Counted from the stretch's first letter, positions 7,517 through 17,054 are shown. The stretch is 64,000 nucleotides of DNA from Gordonibacter faecis (GCF_030077735.1 NZ_JASJEU010000025.1:62001-126000), one strand, 5' to 3'. Notes: generated by a model from the letters alone, not told the origin. A program made the numbers and translations.

Positions 7517-7555
7517 CCTATAGGTATAAGGAACGGAGAGACGCATACCTATAGG
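7517..7555. promoter_or_regulatory. inverted repeat CCTATAGGTAT before the replication gene, candidate origin or operator
   Basis: CCTATAGGTAT (7517-7527) and ATACCTATAGG (7545-7555) are perfect 11-bp inverted arms with a 17-base centre. They lie 90-125 bases upstream of the primase-like gene in AT-rich DNA that includes TTGATAATATAAC. No T-run follows, so it is not a simple terminator. A replication-initiator binding site or an operator is more likely. Confidence 0.5.
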
Positions 7556-7642
7556 CATCTGCGGAATACACAGAAGAATAGAGGAAAAATGGAAAACTTG
7601 CAAGGAGCGCTTGAAACCTAGGGATGCAACGAGGCGACCCCC

Positions 7643-8956
7643 ATGAGTTTATACGCGAACATATTCAGGCTCGGAGACGGATTGATCCAGAAGAAAGGCG
7701 AACCAAGCGGACTCTATAAAACAAATCCCATAATCGTGGGCAATAACGGCTCCTTTCCCATAAAGCGCGTTATGTTCGAAGATGAATTCGAGTCCTTGCT
7801 TTCCCAATTCCAAGAATACGAATGGGCGATCCTGAACGGCGTTACCTATTGGGGCAGAAACAACCTTGCAGCAAGCCAATCGAAGATGTGCGCAATGATC
7901 TTCGACCTGGATGGGGTCACTGAGAAAACCCTCGGCAGCTTCATGGATGGCGTATCCGCAGGCTATTACCCGCAACCGAACTTCATCACCCTTTCAGGAC
8001 ACGGGGTGCATCTTTACTACGTGTTCGAGCAGCCGATCTCATTATACCCGAACATAAAGACCCAACTGAAGCAGCTCAAGTACGCACTCACCCGCGTCAT
8101 CTGGAACGAGAGAACGTCCACGGACAAGAACGTGCAGTGCCAGGGGATCAATCAAGGATATCGAATCGTCGGAGGCAAGACCAAAATAGAAGGAGTTGCA
8201 GTGCGCGCTTTCGAGGTCGATTCGCACCCGATCACGCTCGATTACCTAAATGAATTCGTCGACGAGAAAAGCAAGATCGACACCTCGAAGCTGTACAGGG
8301 ACAGCAAGACGAGCCTTGCCGAGGCTAGGGAGAAGTGGCCTCAATGGTACGAGCGCCGTATTGTCAATAAAGAGCCTCCGGGAACATGGAAAGCCCCCCG
8401 AAGGGTCTACGAGTGGTGGAAGACGCAGATATTCGATAGTGCGGTGTACGGACATCGATACTATTGCCTTATGGCTTTGGCGATCTTCGCGATAAAGTGT
8501 GACATAAAGGAAGAGGAGCTGCGAAAAGACGCATTCTCTTTCGTGAAGATGCTCAACGATCTGCACCCCGAAGACCCGTTCCTGGAATCCGATGTCGAAT
8601 CGGCTTTAGACTGCTTCGACGAGCGTTACATCACGTTCCCACGCGTAAGCCTGGAGGCGCTGACGGGCATTCCGATACCGGAAAACAAGCGAAACCATCA
8701 AGATAGGTATACGCATCTCCAGGCCGACCATTGGGAGATAGACGGGGAGACGGTAGAGAACCCTTGCAAGAAGAATCGCGAGGAATCATTAAGAAAGGCG
8801 CGCGAGGAAGGACGTATCACGGGCAGACCAAAGGGAAGCGGGAGTAAAGAATACGCCGTTAAGGATTACTTCGCCGAACATCCTGATTCGAGTTCACGCA
8901 AGGCGGCTGAAGCTCTTGGCATTTCCCCGACCACAGTTCAGAAGTGGAGGCCATAG
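7643..8956 (+). CDS. AEP-superfamily primase/replication protein with C-terminal HTH
   Basis: 437 residues. The first half carries the archaeo-eukaryotic primase signatures: CAMIFDLDGV (hhhDhD metal-binding motif, about residues 82-91) and LSGHGVHLYYVFEQP (s-x-H nucleotide-binding motif, about 113-127). These proteins make primers or initiate replication of plasmids, phages and integrative elements. A basic GRPKGSG linker at about 392-398 and a final HTH (SSRKAAEALGISPTTVQKW) could bind the element's own origin, with the inverted repeat at 7517-7555 as candidate. A GAGGCG site precedes the ATG. It is the only recognisable replication gene in the element, probably allowing autonomous replication after excision. 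Confidence 0.75.
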   Translation: MSLYANIFRLGDGLIQKKGEPSGLYKTNPIIVGNNGSFPIKRVMFEDEFESLLSQFQEYEWAILNGVTYWGRNNLAASQSKMCAMIFDLDGVTEKTLGSFMDGVSAGYYPQPNFITLSGHGVHLYYVFEQPISLYPNIKTQLKQLKYALTRVIWNERTSTDKNVQCQGINQGYRIVGGKTKIEGVAVRAFEVDSHPITLDYLNEFVDEKSKIDTSKLYRDSKTSLAEAREKWPQWYERRIVNKEPPGTWKAPRRVYEWWKTQIFDSAVYGHRYYCLMALAIFAIKCDIKEEELRKDAFSFVKMLNDLHPEDPFLESDVESALDCFDERYITFPRVSLEALTGIPIPENKRNHQDRYTHLQADHWEIDGETVENPCKKNREESLRKAREEGRITGRPKGSGSKEYAVKDYFAEHPDSSSRKAAEALGISPTTVQKWRP

Positions 8957-9614
8957 GGCGAGCGTTTTCCGCCTAATCGATATCCCGGCATGCATGACCG
9001 TCCCAAAACCCTCCCTCCATATCCTTTGCTTGAATACACGAATAATCGCCTGGATTCTGAATTCATCTCGATATGGGGTATTTGCACGTTCGGGCTGCAA
9101 CCTCGCCTCACAGCGTCCCAGAACACCTCAAAAGCATTTGGATCGCCCTATCCGCGCATGGGCTGTCATGGGTAGGTTTCTTCCATCTCAGTCAAAAGCC
9201 ACTCCAAAAGTTGATTTGCCTGTTGGCATCGTGAGAGTTTCACCGTCTTCGTGGCTATCGAATGGAGGACGTTCGGCTTTGGAGCTAGGTTGTATCGGCT
9301 GCGATTTCATACGTAACCACCTGCGATCAATGCCCAATCTGGCGTTTAATGCGCCTGCATCAACTGCTGGCTTTGTTTTAGAGCGAGCATCTGTGCATCG
9401 TATAGATGCACATGACTTACCCCGAATGTTTTCTTTGTTCGATCAACAGCGAAACAAGGGAAAGGGCTTCTTTTCTTATCTTTCGGGATTTATAGCAATA
9501 CGTGATCACGAAGTGACTAGAGACTTATAATAACAAAGACACAAGTCCATAGGGGACTAGCCGAGCACGTGAAACCCTATGGCGACAACCACCGCAATAG
9601 ATCGGAGCACGACT
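8957..9614. other. gene-free stretch with small palindromes and a promoter
   Basis: No frame here has coding character. A 204-codon open frame overlaps the end of the primase gene but has no recognisable domain or good start. TGTGCATC/GATGCACA forms an inverted repeat at 9392-9412. A perfect CGTGATCACG palindrome (9501-9510) lies just upstream of a TATAAT box (9526-9531), which probably drives the gene at 9615. Confidence 0.45.
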
Positions 9615-9998
9615 ATGCCTTCATTCTCAACATGCCCCAAAGAAACACTCGATGCAATTCACGCACTTTTTTCTGCATTAGGAAAACCAACCGAACTTGG
9701 CATTACTGACCAAGCAGCACTCTGTGACGATCTTCAATTTGGGTCAAACTTTCATCCCGTATTTGCTTTGACAGAGCACTTCCAGGCCCACGACAGCGGG
9801 AACAAAGGATACACGTACAATTCGTCCCGCGGTGACCATCTATCCGTACCCGGCTATACCGAAGAGGGAGAAGTGGTTGTCATGGATGTCTCCTTTCATA
9901 AAGGCGAAACGTATCTTAGGCTCAATCTTTTCCCGAGCGAACCGCAAGAAGTTCACGATGCCTTATTTGAGTTGTTGCGAAAACTTGAAACTAGGTAA
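9615..9998 (+). CDS. hypothetical protein, element cargo
   Basis: 127 residues started at the ATG at 9615-9617, seven bases after GGAG; an upstream in-frame ATG at 9579 has no ribosome-binding site. The sequence is soluble and acidic, with KETLDAIHALFSALGKP near the start and alternating hydrophobic strands (EGEVVVMDVSFHKGETYLRL) before a final helix (EVHDALFELLRKLETR). This suggests a compact alpha/beta fold. No family was recognised. It has its own probable promoter with a palindrome and precedes the DUF4238 gene by about 150 bases. Confidence 0.6.
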   Translation: MPSFSTCPKETLDAIHALFSALGKPTELGITDQAALCDDLQFGSNFHPVFALTEHFQAHDSGNKGYTYNSSRGDHLSVPGYTEEGEVVVMDVSFHKGETYLRLNLFPSEPQEVHDALFELLRKLETR

Positions 9999-10151
9999 AC
10001 GCACCATCTAATCGTCGGCACCCGCTCCGCGTTTGTGCAATCTGGCGCGGAGCTTTGCTTTGCATCGCTAGAGAGCGGCTACAAATATCGAAGAACGAGC
10101 TAAACCGTTGTACGGAGACATAAAGCACCGATATATGAATGCAGGTTTTTA

Positions 10152-11051
10152 ATGGCCGAGAAAAGCAAGAGCACGAAGAAACAACACTGGATTCCTCAAT
10201 TCTATTTGAAATACTTCGCGAACGAACGCGGTGAGCTTCACGCCTATAATTCAAAAATAGACAAATTCTATTCAACAAACACGCGTAACATTTGCGAGAA
10301 AAACTATCTTTACGAGGTGCCGCGCATTCACGCAGCGTGCGAGAGCCTGGATCGTTTTCTCCAACCGAACGCAATAGAGAACCAGCTATCAAAAGCAGAG
10401 CATCTTCTTGCATTACCCTATTCGAGGCTCATCCAATGTTGCGAGCGCGGCGAACTGGAGGATGAGGATTTCGAAGACGGCAGACTTTCGGTATGCTATC
10501 TTCTCGCAAGCATAACGGAACGTCATCCGTACGCAATTGAAGACAGGCGGACTTCGGCAGCGAAAATAGCACGTGACTATCTTGATGCCGGAAAACTAAC
10601 GAAGAAAGAGGCGGAACGGCTCAAATCGCACGGCATGGAGGGTGAGCTTGAAAGCCTTGCTGAGCATTTTGCAATGCAAGCGGCATTCTCTACTACGGAT
10701 AGAGAGGTTGCGCAGAAGCGTATCTATAGCGCACTATGCAGAAAAAGACTTATTGTCGTAGAAGCGCCTGTTGGGGTCGAGTTCGTTTCCGCATCGCTCC
10801 CACTTTATTTTATTGGCAATCAGGCAAGCGGATTCGAGTTCGATGCCGCCTATTTGCCACTATCTAGTCGATATGCAGCAGTTTTTGCACGCGAACAGGG
10901 GGCAGCGACGCTCCGTAAAGCAACAATTGCAGAAGCTAGAAGCTATAACGCTAGGCTGCTACTCTCCAACTCGGTATGGGATGTTGCGTTTTCAAGAGCC
11001 AAAGGATCACTTGAAAATTCAGTACGAGATTGGCGCATCAGTAAGTTTTAG
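10152..11051 (+). CDS. DUF4238 family protein
   Basis: The 299-residue protein begins with the DUF4238 hallmark KKQHWIPQFYLKYFA, continues with FYSTNTRNICEKNYLYEVP, and has a C-terminal part with VSASLPLYFIGN and YLPLSSRYAAVF, the characteristic order of this family. DUF4238 proteins are of unknown function and are often found on mobile elements and in defence contexts. Length is normal for the family. It is cargo on the ychF element, with no obvious partner except the unknown gene at 9615 upstream in the same direction. Confidence 0.85.
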   Translation: MAEKSKSTKKQHWIPQFYLKYFANERGELHAYNSKIDKFYSTNTRNICEKNYLYEVPRIHAACESLDRFLQPNAIENQLSKAEHLLALPYSRLIQCCERGELEDEDFEDGRLSVCYLLASITERHPYAIEDRRTSAAKIARDYLDAGKLTKKEAERLKSHGMEGELESLAEHFAMQAAFSTTDREVAQKRIYSALCRKRLIVVEAPVGVEFVSASLPLYFIGNQASGFEFDAAYLPLSSRYAAVFAREQGAATLRKATIAEARSYNARLLLSNSVWDVAFSRAKGSLENSVRDWRISKF

Positions 11052-11233
11052 CTTGCCGTTTCCGAAACCCTTACCTTTCGCCCCGACTAATTCCTCACTT
11101 ATCTAATCGAGCATTTTCGCGCGCATCCATGGAACACCGCCATATCGAATCGCGAGCATCAGAAGCTTGCCGGAGGCAGCATAAATCAGTCTGCCTCACT
11201 CCTCACTTGGCTTCCCCCGGAATCGACCTGGGA

Positions 11234-12046
11234 TCAGTATTCGTGGTTGAACCCGCATTTGCCGCAGTAGTAGGCTTGCTTCTTCTTGCCAAGAGCGCCG
11301 CCTACTAAGCCTACCGGCCCTAGCAGGACGGCTCCCGCCGCCGCTTTTCCGACGCTGAACCCCTTGTTGCTCGTATCCACCAACTTCCATTGAACGGACT
11401 CTCCGCACATCGGGCATTTGCTCGGAGCCTTTCCCATAGCCCCTCCTCCCGTACTAGCATTTGCATTCGGCTCGGCTGTCTTTCGGTTTTTCGAATTCTC
11501 ATGGGTTCGCCTTTTTTGCTCTAGCAATGCCTCCCTCTGCTCTATTTGCTCATCGGTCATGTATTTGGCTTCTAACGTTTCCGATTGGTACTCGCGAACC
11601 ACTTTCCTGGCAAGGAAAAAGACGATGACCGCAGGCACGAACGAAATGATGATCGCTCCGGGCACAGCGTTCCTGTAAATCGTGAAGAGGTCGATCAAGT
11701 CGAAGTCGGGAGCGACAAAAACGAGGACTAGGACAAACACAACGGCCGCTATGCCGATAGACAAAGCGGATGATGCCCTGTTCGTCGGTTCTGTCATTTC
11801 GGATGGACTCGATTCAGGAAAGGCGTTCGCTATCGCCTCATATATCGATCGGTCTACGACCATCTTGCTCTTCTCCCCACCCGCGAAAAGAAGCACCACG
11901 GTGTATTCGCCCTTGCTTCTTGAAAGAAGGGCGTAGCCTTTGACAGTGCTTTTGTTTAGGCGCACGTAATTCGAGAGGTGCAGCCCCTTCTTCTTGTTCT
12001 TCCAAACATACTCGCCAACAAAAGCCCCTGCCGTCACGTAGTTCAT
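11234..12046 (-). CDS. two-helix membrane protein with C-terminal glycine-rich segment and zinc ribbon
   Basis: 270 residues from ATG 12044-12046, nine bases after GGGAG; the frame stays open upstream but has no better start. A soluble N-terminal domain (GYALLSRSKGEYTVVLLFAG) is followed by two membrane helices (ALSIGIAAVVFVLVLVFVAP and AVPGAIIISFVPAVIVFFLA), a charged helix (EQIEQREALLEQKRRTHEN) and a zinc ribbon split as CPMCGES and YYCGKCGF. Between the Cys pairs lies a glycine-zipper-like GKAAAGAVLLGPVGLVGGAL, as in many small superinfection or membrane-associated proteins. No specific family was identified. Confidence 0.6.
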   Translation of the reverse strand: MNYVTAGAFVGEYVWKNKKKGLHLSNYVRLNKSTVKGYALLSRSKGEYTVVLLFAGGEKSKMVVDRSIYEAIANAFPESSPSEMTEPTNRASSALSIGIAAVVFVLVLVFVAPDFDLIDLFTIYRNAVPGAIIISFVPAVIVFFLARKVVREYQSETLEAKYMTDEQIEQREALLEQKRRTHENSKNRKTAEPNANASTGGGAMGKAPSKCPMCGESVQWKLVDTSNKGFSVGKAAAGAVLLGPVGLVGGALGKKKQAYYCGKCGFNHEY

Positions 12047-12215
12047 ACAGCAACACTCCCTCGACAACCCTTGATCAGCCATTGCAATGCGACAAAAGAT
12101 GGATTCCGGTTGATAATCCGACCGCATGGCATAGCCTCATTGCAGCATTGGTCGGTTTTGCCTCCACCCCGTCCGGTCTCTCTTTATCTCCACGTTGTCC
12201 TAACTGCCATCGTCG

Positions 12216-12713
12216 CTAGTCAACATCCTTCCAGGTCTTCCCGCCGTCAGTCGATTTCTTATCGCCTTTCCCGTCGCCGTCGGTGTCGGCAATGGCGTTG
12301 CCCTTGTTGTCGGTTGCGACGGAGCCGCCATCCTCCGAGAAGAAATAGCTGTTCCCGTCAGAATCCTCCGCGTAGGTGTTTCCCTTTCCATCGCTCATGT
12401 AAACGGCATCATCGTCCGAATAGACCCCTGCGTCCGGGTTTTTGCTGCTGGAGGACGACGAGCCGGAAGAATGGCTTTTGCTTGACGATGAGCTGCCGGA
12501 ATCGGCTGACTTGATGCTTGAGCTGCTTGAGCTAGTTGAAGAGCCGCTGCTAGGCTCGCTTATGACGGAGCTGCTGGAATTGCCGCTCTTTGCGTTGCCG
12601 GATTGGCTGCAAGATATTACGGCGACAAGGCAGATAGCAACGGTGGCAAGGATAACAAACAGTTTTAGTATCGGCTGAGAAAGCTGTTCGGATTTGCTTC
12701 GATCATCCATCAT
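12216..12713 (-). CDS. Ser/Asp-rich putative lipoprotein
   Basis: 165 residues. A signal-peptide-like helix (LKLFVILATVAICLVAVISC) ends in a lipobox-like VISC, so Cys35 would be lipidated. It is followed by a 60-residue serine-rich linker with runs such as SGSSTSSSSSS. The end contains a Ca-binding-like DTDGDGKGDK and repeats of the type GKGN/DGNSYFF. It would be exported and anchored outside the membrane. Two ATG codons are adjacent at the start, with AAGGGGA just before them. The linker suggests reaching through the cell wall; adhesion or entry exclusion are guesses only. Confidence 0.6.
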   Translation of the reverse strand: MMDDRSKSEQLSQPILKLFVILATVAICLVAVISCSQSGNAKSGNSSSSVISEPSSGSSTSSSSSSIKSADSGSSSSSKSHSSGSSSSSSKNPDAGVYSDDDAVYMSDGKGNTYAEDSDGNSYFFSEDGGSVATDNKGNAIADTDGDGKGDKKSTDGGKTWKDVD

Positions 12714-12921
12714 GGTTCCCCTTCCAGCGGTTTTCTATTGTTGAACCGTGGAAGAAGCCCCCTGCGATGGGTGATGAGGAAGGTATCCGCCACGGCTTGT
12801 TTCTAGCGTGCATTTAGATCTAAAAGTATTGGAGTAGTGAGAAAGACGGGCGAGCCGCCCTATAGCACTATCCCCCTGTCATCCCCGCCTTTTCGTCTTC
12901 GCTCCCATTTCCCTACAACAT

Positions 12922-12942
12922 AATATCCCAAATTGGGATATT
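12922..12942. promoter_or_regulatory. 21-bp palindromic operator before the Xre/integrase genes
   Basis: AATATCCCAA-A-TTGGGATATT is a perfect 10-bp inverted repeat with a single central base. It overlaps an AT-rich TAATAT box and lies 26 bases before the ATG of the Xre gene. It is the natural operator for that regulator and so for integration control. Confidence 0.6.
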
Positions 12943-12968
12943 TCATCCTATCACCTATCGTTTGCAAA

Positions 12969-13202
12969 ATGAACATCGAAGCCAACAAGACTATAGGCAA
13001 ATGCCTCCAACGGCTGCGAATCGATGGCGGGCTGACGCAGATTCAGCTTTCGAAAAAGATGGGTAAGCCCCAGTCGTATGTATCTAAAATCGAGATGGGC
13101 GAACGCAGTCTCCAGGTGTACGAGCTATTTGATTACTCGGCGGCTCTCGGCTTGTCATCTGAAGAAATCATCAAGAAGCTAGAAGCGGTTCTGCTTACTT
13201 AA
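12969..13202 (+). CDS. Xre family regulator beside the integrase
   Basis: 77 residues from ATG 12969-12971. A complete Cro/C1 HTH is present: IGKCLQRLRIDGGLTQIQLS forms the first helices, KMGKPQSYVSKIEMGERSLQ the recognition helix, and LFDYSAALGLSSEEIIKKLE the end. It probably represses the integrase and itself through the palindrome at 12922-12942. The integrase follows 74 bases downstream on the same strand. No Shine-Dalgarno sequence is evident. Confidence 0.85.
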   Translation: MNIEANKTIGKCLQRLRIDGGLTQIQLSKKMGKPQSYVSKIEMGERSLQVYELFDYSAALGLSSEEIIKKLEAVLLT

Positions 13203-13276
13203 GCACTTCTAAGACATCACAACTAAAGATCGGTATCATGCAATCCAGCATCTAGTTTTGCCGGAGAGGCATCTTC

Positions 13277-14587
13277 ATGGCGAAACTTATTAGAAGGAAA
13301 GACAAAAACGGGATCGTTCTAGAGAAAGGAGAAGGTCAGCGGAAGTACGGGCGTTATTTCTACGAATGGTCTGACGAACTGGGAGAACGCCGTTTCATTT
13401 ATGCCACGACTCTCGTAGAGCTTCGAGAGAAGGAAAAGACCGTCGCCTACGACGTTCTCACGGGCATCAAGCAAGACGGCGCGAACCTGACGCTTAACGA
13501 GGCGCTTGAGTATTGGATAAAAATCCGCGAGGACGATGTGACGATAGGCGCGATCAAGCCCACCACGCTCAGTCAATACCTCTGCACTTACAAGAACCAC
13601 GTCAGAGATTCGCTCGGCAACTTGAAAATCAAAGACATCACCAAACCCAAGCTTGCGGCGTTCTACAAGCGCAAAATGGCAGACGGCCTGGGAATATCTC
13701 AAATAACCAATATTGCCAAGCCCATCAACCAAACCCTCGCCATCGCCGAAGAAGAGAACTGGATACGGCGCAGCCCGACGCGCGGAGCCTTAAAGGCGGT
13801 CGCAATAGCCGCCAAGAAGAGCCAAGACGGCCAAGAAACACGAGTCAAAGCGCTCACCGCAGAACAGCAAGTTTCTTTTCTCCACTGGCTCGGCAACAAT
13901 CCAGCTCGCCTGCCGCTGAAATGGATAGTCGAAACCTTTCTTTACTCGGGTATGCGCATTGGAGAATTGTCCGGCTTGCAGAAACCCGACGTTTCCAAGC
14001 AGTTCATCACGGTGCGTCATTCGTTCGCCTATTTTTCGTTGGGCGAAAACGGACGCGGCAAGATGCAAAGGGTGATGCAGCATCCGAAGTCGATAGCCGG
14101 AAAACGCATCATTCCCCTGCTGGAGCCAGCCGCCGATGCCATCGCCGAATATCGCGCATGGATGACGCGCAACGGCATCCGCTTCGCTGAATCTATAGAC
14201 GGTTTCGACGATTTCGTTTTCCTCACGCGCAAGGGATGGCCGCTCACCCCTGCCGGGGTCAACAACGCGCTGAAGCGGTCGGTCGATGCGTTCAACAAGG
14301 AGCAAGCTGCGAAAAACGAGGCTTTGCGCCTACCGCCCTTGTCCTGCCATTGACTTCGGAGGACGTTCGCCACCCGCTTATGCGAAGCGGGAGTCTCGTT
14401 AAAGGTAGCCCAATACCTCTTGGGACACGAGGATATCAACATGACGGCGAATATCTATACTGCGGTGCAAGGGAGTTTGACCACTTCCGAAATGCTGAAA
14501 CTGATGGGAGAAAGCGTCGAGCTTCCGGAAGATTCCGTACAACATTTTTACAACAAATTGGGGCGGTTTTACAACAAAACAGCCTGA
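13277..14587 (+). pseudogene. tyrosine integrase interrupted by an in-frame TGA at the active site
   Basis: The frame runs 358 codons to TGA 14351-14353 and then continues in the same frame for 77 codons to TGA 14585-14587. The first part has an N-terminal basic region (KNGIVLEKGEGQRKYGRYFY), the SAM-like core-binding domain (TLSQYLCTYKNHVRDSLG) and the catalytic domain with arginine I (TFLYSGMRIGELSGL). It ends PPLSCH; after the stop come LRRTFATRLCEAG, YLLGHEDINMTANIYTAV and the tail. Thus the H-x-L-R motif is split, leaving arginine II, the LGH histidine and the tyrosine nucleophile downstream. One base change (for example TCA or GGA to TGA) explains it. Without readthrough the protein is inactive. 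Confidence 0.85.
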
Positions 14588-14621
14588 AACCAAGGTGACC
14601 AGCGCAAACTCGAACAATGAA

Positions 14622-14660
14622 AAAGCCGCATACCCCCTGTTCGATGGGGGTATGCGGCTT
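14622..14660. terminator. bidirectional terminator between integrase and ychF
   Basis: AAGCCGCATACCCCC and GGGGGTATGCGGCTT form a perfect 15-bp stem around an eight-base loop. It has an A-run on the left and follows the stop codons of both convergent genes, so it can end the integrase and ychF transcripts. Confidence 0.8.
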
Positions 14661-14681
14661 ATCACGATGCCGAAGGGCGCG

Positions 14682-15746
<1,065 letters not shown>

Positions 15747-15892
15747 GAAACTTCCTTCTCAAGAGGTGCAATAAACGTATCGCCCCATGATAGCAAAAGC
15801 CACGCCCCCGCGCGGACCGCGACGTTGTGCATGTGAAGGCTGGTTTGAGGAAATCAATGGGGAGGATCAACGGAGGGAATCAACCAGTGGAA

Positions 15893-15971
15893 GGGCCAAA
15901 GGGGTGGTCGTGCGGGACGACGAACTTTCGCGGAGTGCGTGAGGAGTTCCGTGCGACCACCCCTTTGGCCC
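15893..15971. repeat. long imperfect hairpin in the ychF promoter-side gap
   Basis: GGGCCAAAGGGGTGGTCG (15893-15910) pairs perfectly with CGACCACCCCTTTGGCCC (15954-15971), and the loop-side extension TGCGGGA/TTCCGTG pairs partly. No coding frame is present in 15747-16091. The absence of a flanking T-run and the long loop argue for a mobile palindrome or regulatory RNA and not a standard terminator. Confidence 0.55.
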
Positions 15972-16030
15972 ACCATATGGCAGAAATCTAGGCATTGGCG
16001 CCGTCGCTAGGATGACAACGTTTGCGAATG

Positions 16031-16100
16031 GCCTCGTCATAATGTTAGGAAAACGAGAAACCTTTTGGCGTAATCAGTAGCGCGAAGCGCGTCACATTTT
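16031..16100 (+). repeat. single terminal repeat of the MITE-like family
   Basis: Matches the ends of the elements at 183-543 and 54431-54795: GCCTCGTCATAATGTTAGGA, then TTGGCGTAATCAGTAGCGCG and AAGCGCGTCACATTTT. It overlaps the last codons of the U32-type gene at 16092 and supplies its TGA stop. Confidence 0.65.
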
Positions 16101-17054
16101 GGCGAAGCGGACTTCGGGGTAGTAGCATGATAGGCTGTCGGCGCAGTCGGTGGCGCGTTCGGGGGGTATGTGCATGTGCTCCAAAAACTCCTGCTCACTG
16201 GCGCAGGCGTGGGCTATCTCTACGTTGTGCACGATGGCCTCAATATCGCGCAGCACGTAGGCCGAGTCGTCTGAGCGACCCACGATTTTCGCGGCCGCCA
16301 CGCCCGCTTGCTCAAGCCGGTAGATGGCGCACAGCCCGCACGCGGTGCGGTGGAAGCGTCCGTACACCTCGTTGTTCTCGCGCGCCGCCTGCGACAAGCC
16401 CCTCCCGCGCCCTACCGTGTAGAACTCGCGGCGCGTGTGGCGCACGTCCCAGCAAAGCGCATTGCGCCCCTGGAAATGCCGCCCGAGACAAAACCCGTCG
16501 GCAAAGATACAGCCGTTACGCATGAGAAACACTTCCAACTCCACGTCGGGCACGGCTTTTGCGATGGCCTCAATTTCCGCAAGCCCTACGTCGCGGGGCA
16601 CGATGACGCGGCTGCATCCCAGGTCGTAATAGAACCGTGCAATGTCGGCGTTGTACACGCCGCACATGGTGGAGGCCACCACATCCAGTTCGCAGTCGGC
16701 CGCCGCCTGCACCGCCTCGGGCACCGACACAATAACACCCGTCGCCCCCGCCGCATGCAGCCGCTCAAAATAGCCGAACAGAAAGTCCAGCTGCTCTTGG
16801 CTGTACAGGTTCGCGTTGAACGTGACGTACAGCTTTTTTCCCAGGTGGCGCACCTCGTCAACGATATCCAGCACCTCTTCGAACGAGTAGGGATTCGCCT
16901 GGCGCTGAAAGCCGGTCATGCGGTTGAGGTCGGCCACATCGCCGAAGCGCTCGTGCCACGCGGCGTCGTGAAAGCCCACGTAGAATTCCTCGCCGCCTGC
17001 CTGCGCGTAGCGCTCAAGGTACGCCCGGTCGTTCACCGGCACCAGCGGATTCAT
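16092..17054 (-). CDS. U32 family (peptidase/UbiU-like) Fe-S protein
   Basis: 320 residues from ATG 17052-17054, which overlaps the stop of the preceding gene by four bases. The TIM-barrel U32 features are present: GGEEFYVGFHDAAWHERFGD, LYVTFNANLYSQEQLDFL, GATGVIVSVPEAVQ and GCSRVIVPRDVGLAEIEAIA. The cysteine set GCIFADGFCLGRHF, LCWDV and TACGLCAIYRLE marks the 4Fe-4S-binding group of U32 proteins. Bacterial U32 proteins such as RlhA, TrhP and the UbiU-UbiV pair act in oxygen-independent hydroxylation of RNA or quinones. The stop codon lies inside a dispersed repeat. The substrate is unknown. Confidence 0.8.
   Translation of the reverse strand: MNPLVPVNDRAYLERYAQAGGEEFYVGFHDAAWHERFGDVADLNRMTGFQRQANPYSFEEVLDIVDEVRHLGKKLYVTFNANLYSQEQLDFLFGYFERLHAAGATGVIVSVPEAVQAAADCELDVVASTMCGVYNADIARFYYDLGCSRVIVPRDVGLAEIEAIAKAVPDVELEVFLMRNGCIFADGFCLGRHFQGRNALCWDVRHTRREFYTVGRGRGLSQAARENNEVYGRFHRTACGLCAIYRLEQAGVAAAKIVGRSDDSAYVLRDIEAIVHNVEIAHACASEQEFLEHMHIPPERATDCADSLSCYYPEVRFAKM

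Noticed and set aside
8916..9530. 204-codon open frame downstream of the primase gene
   Set aside because: It begins inside the primase gene, has no ribosome-binding site, mixed composition and no recognisable motif; the stretch better fits non-coding DNA with small palindromes.
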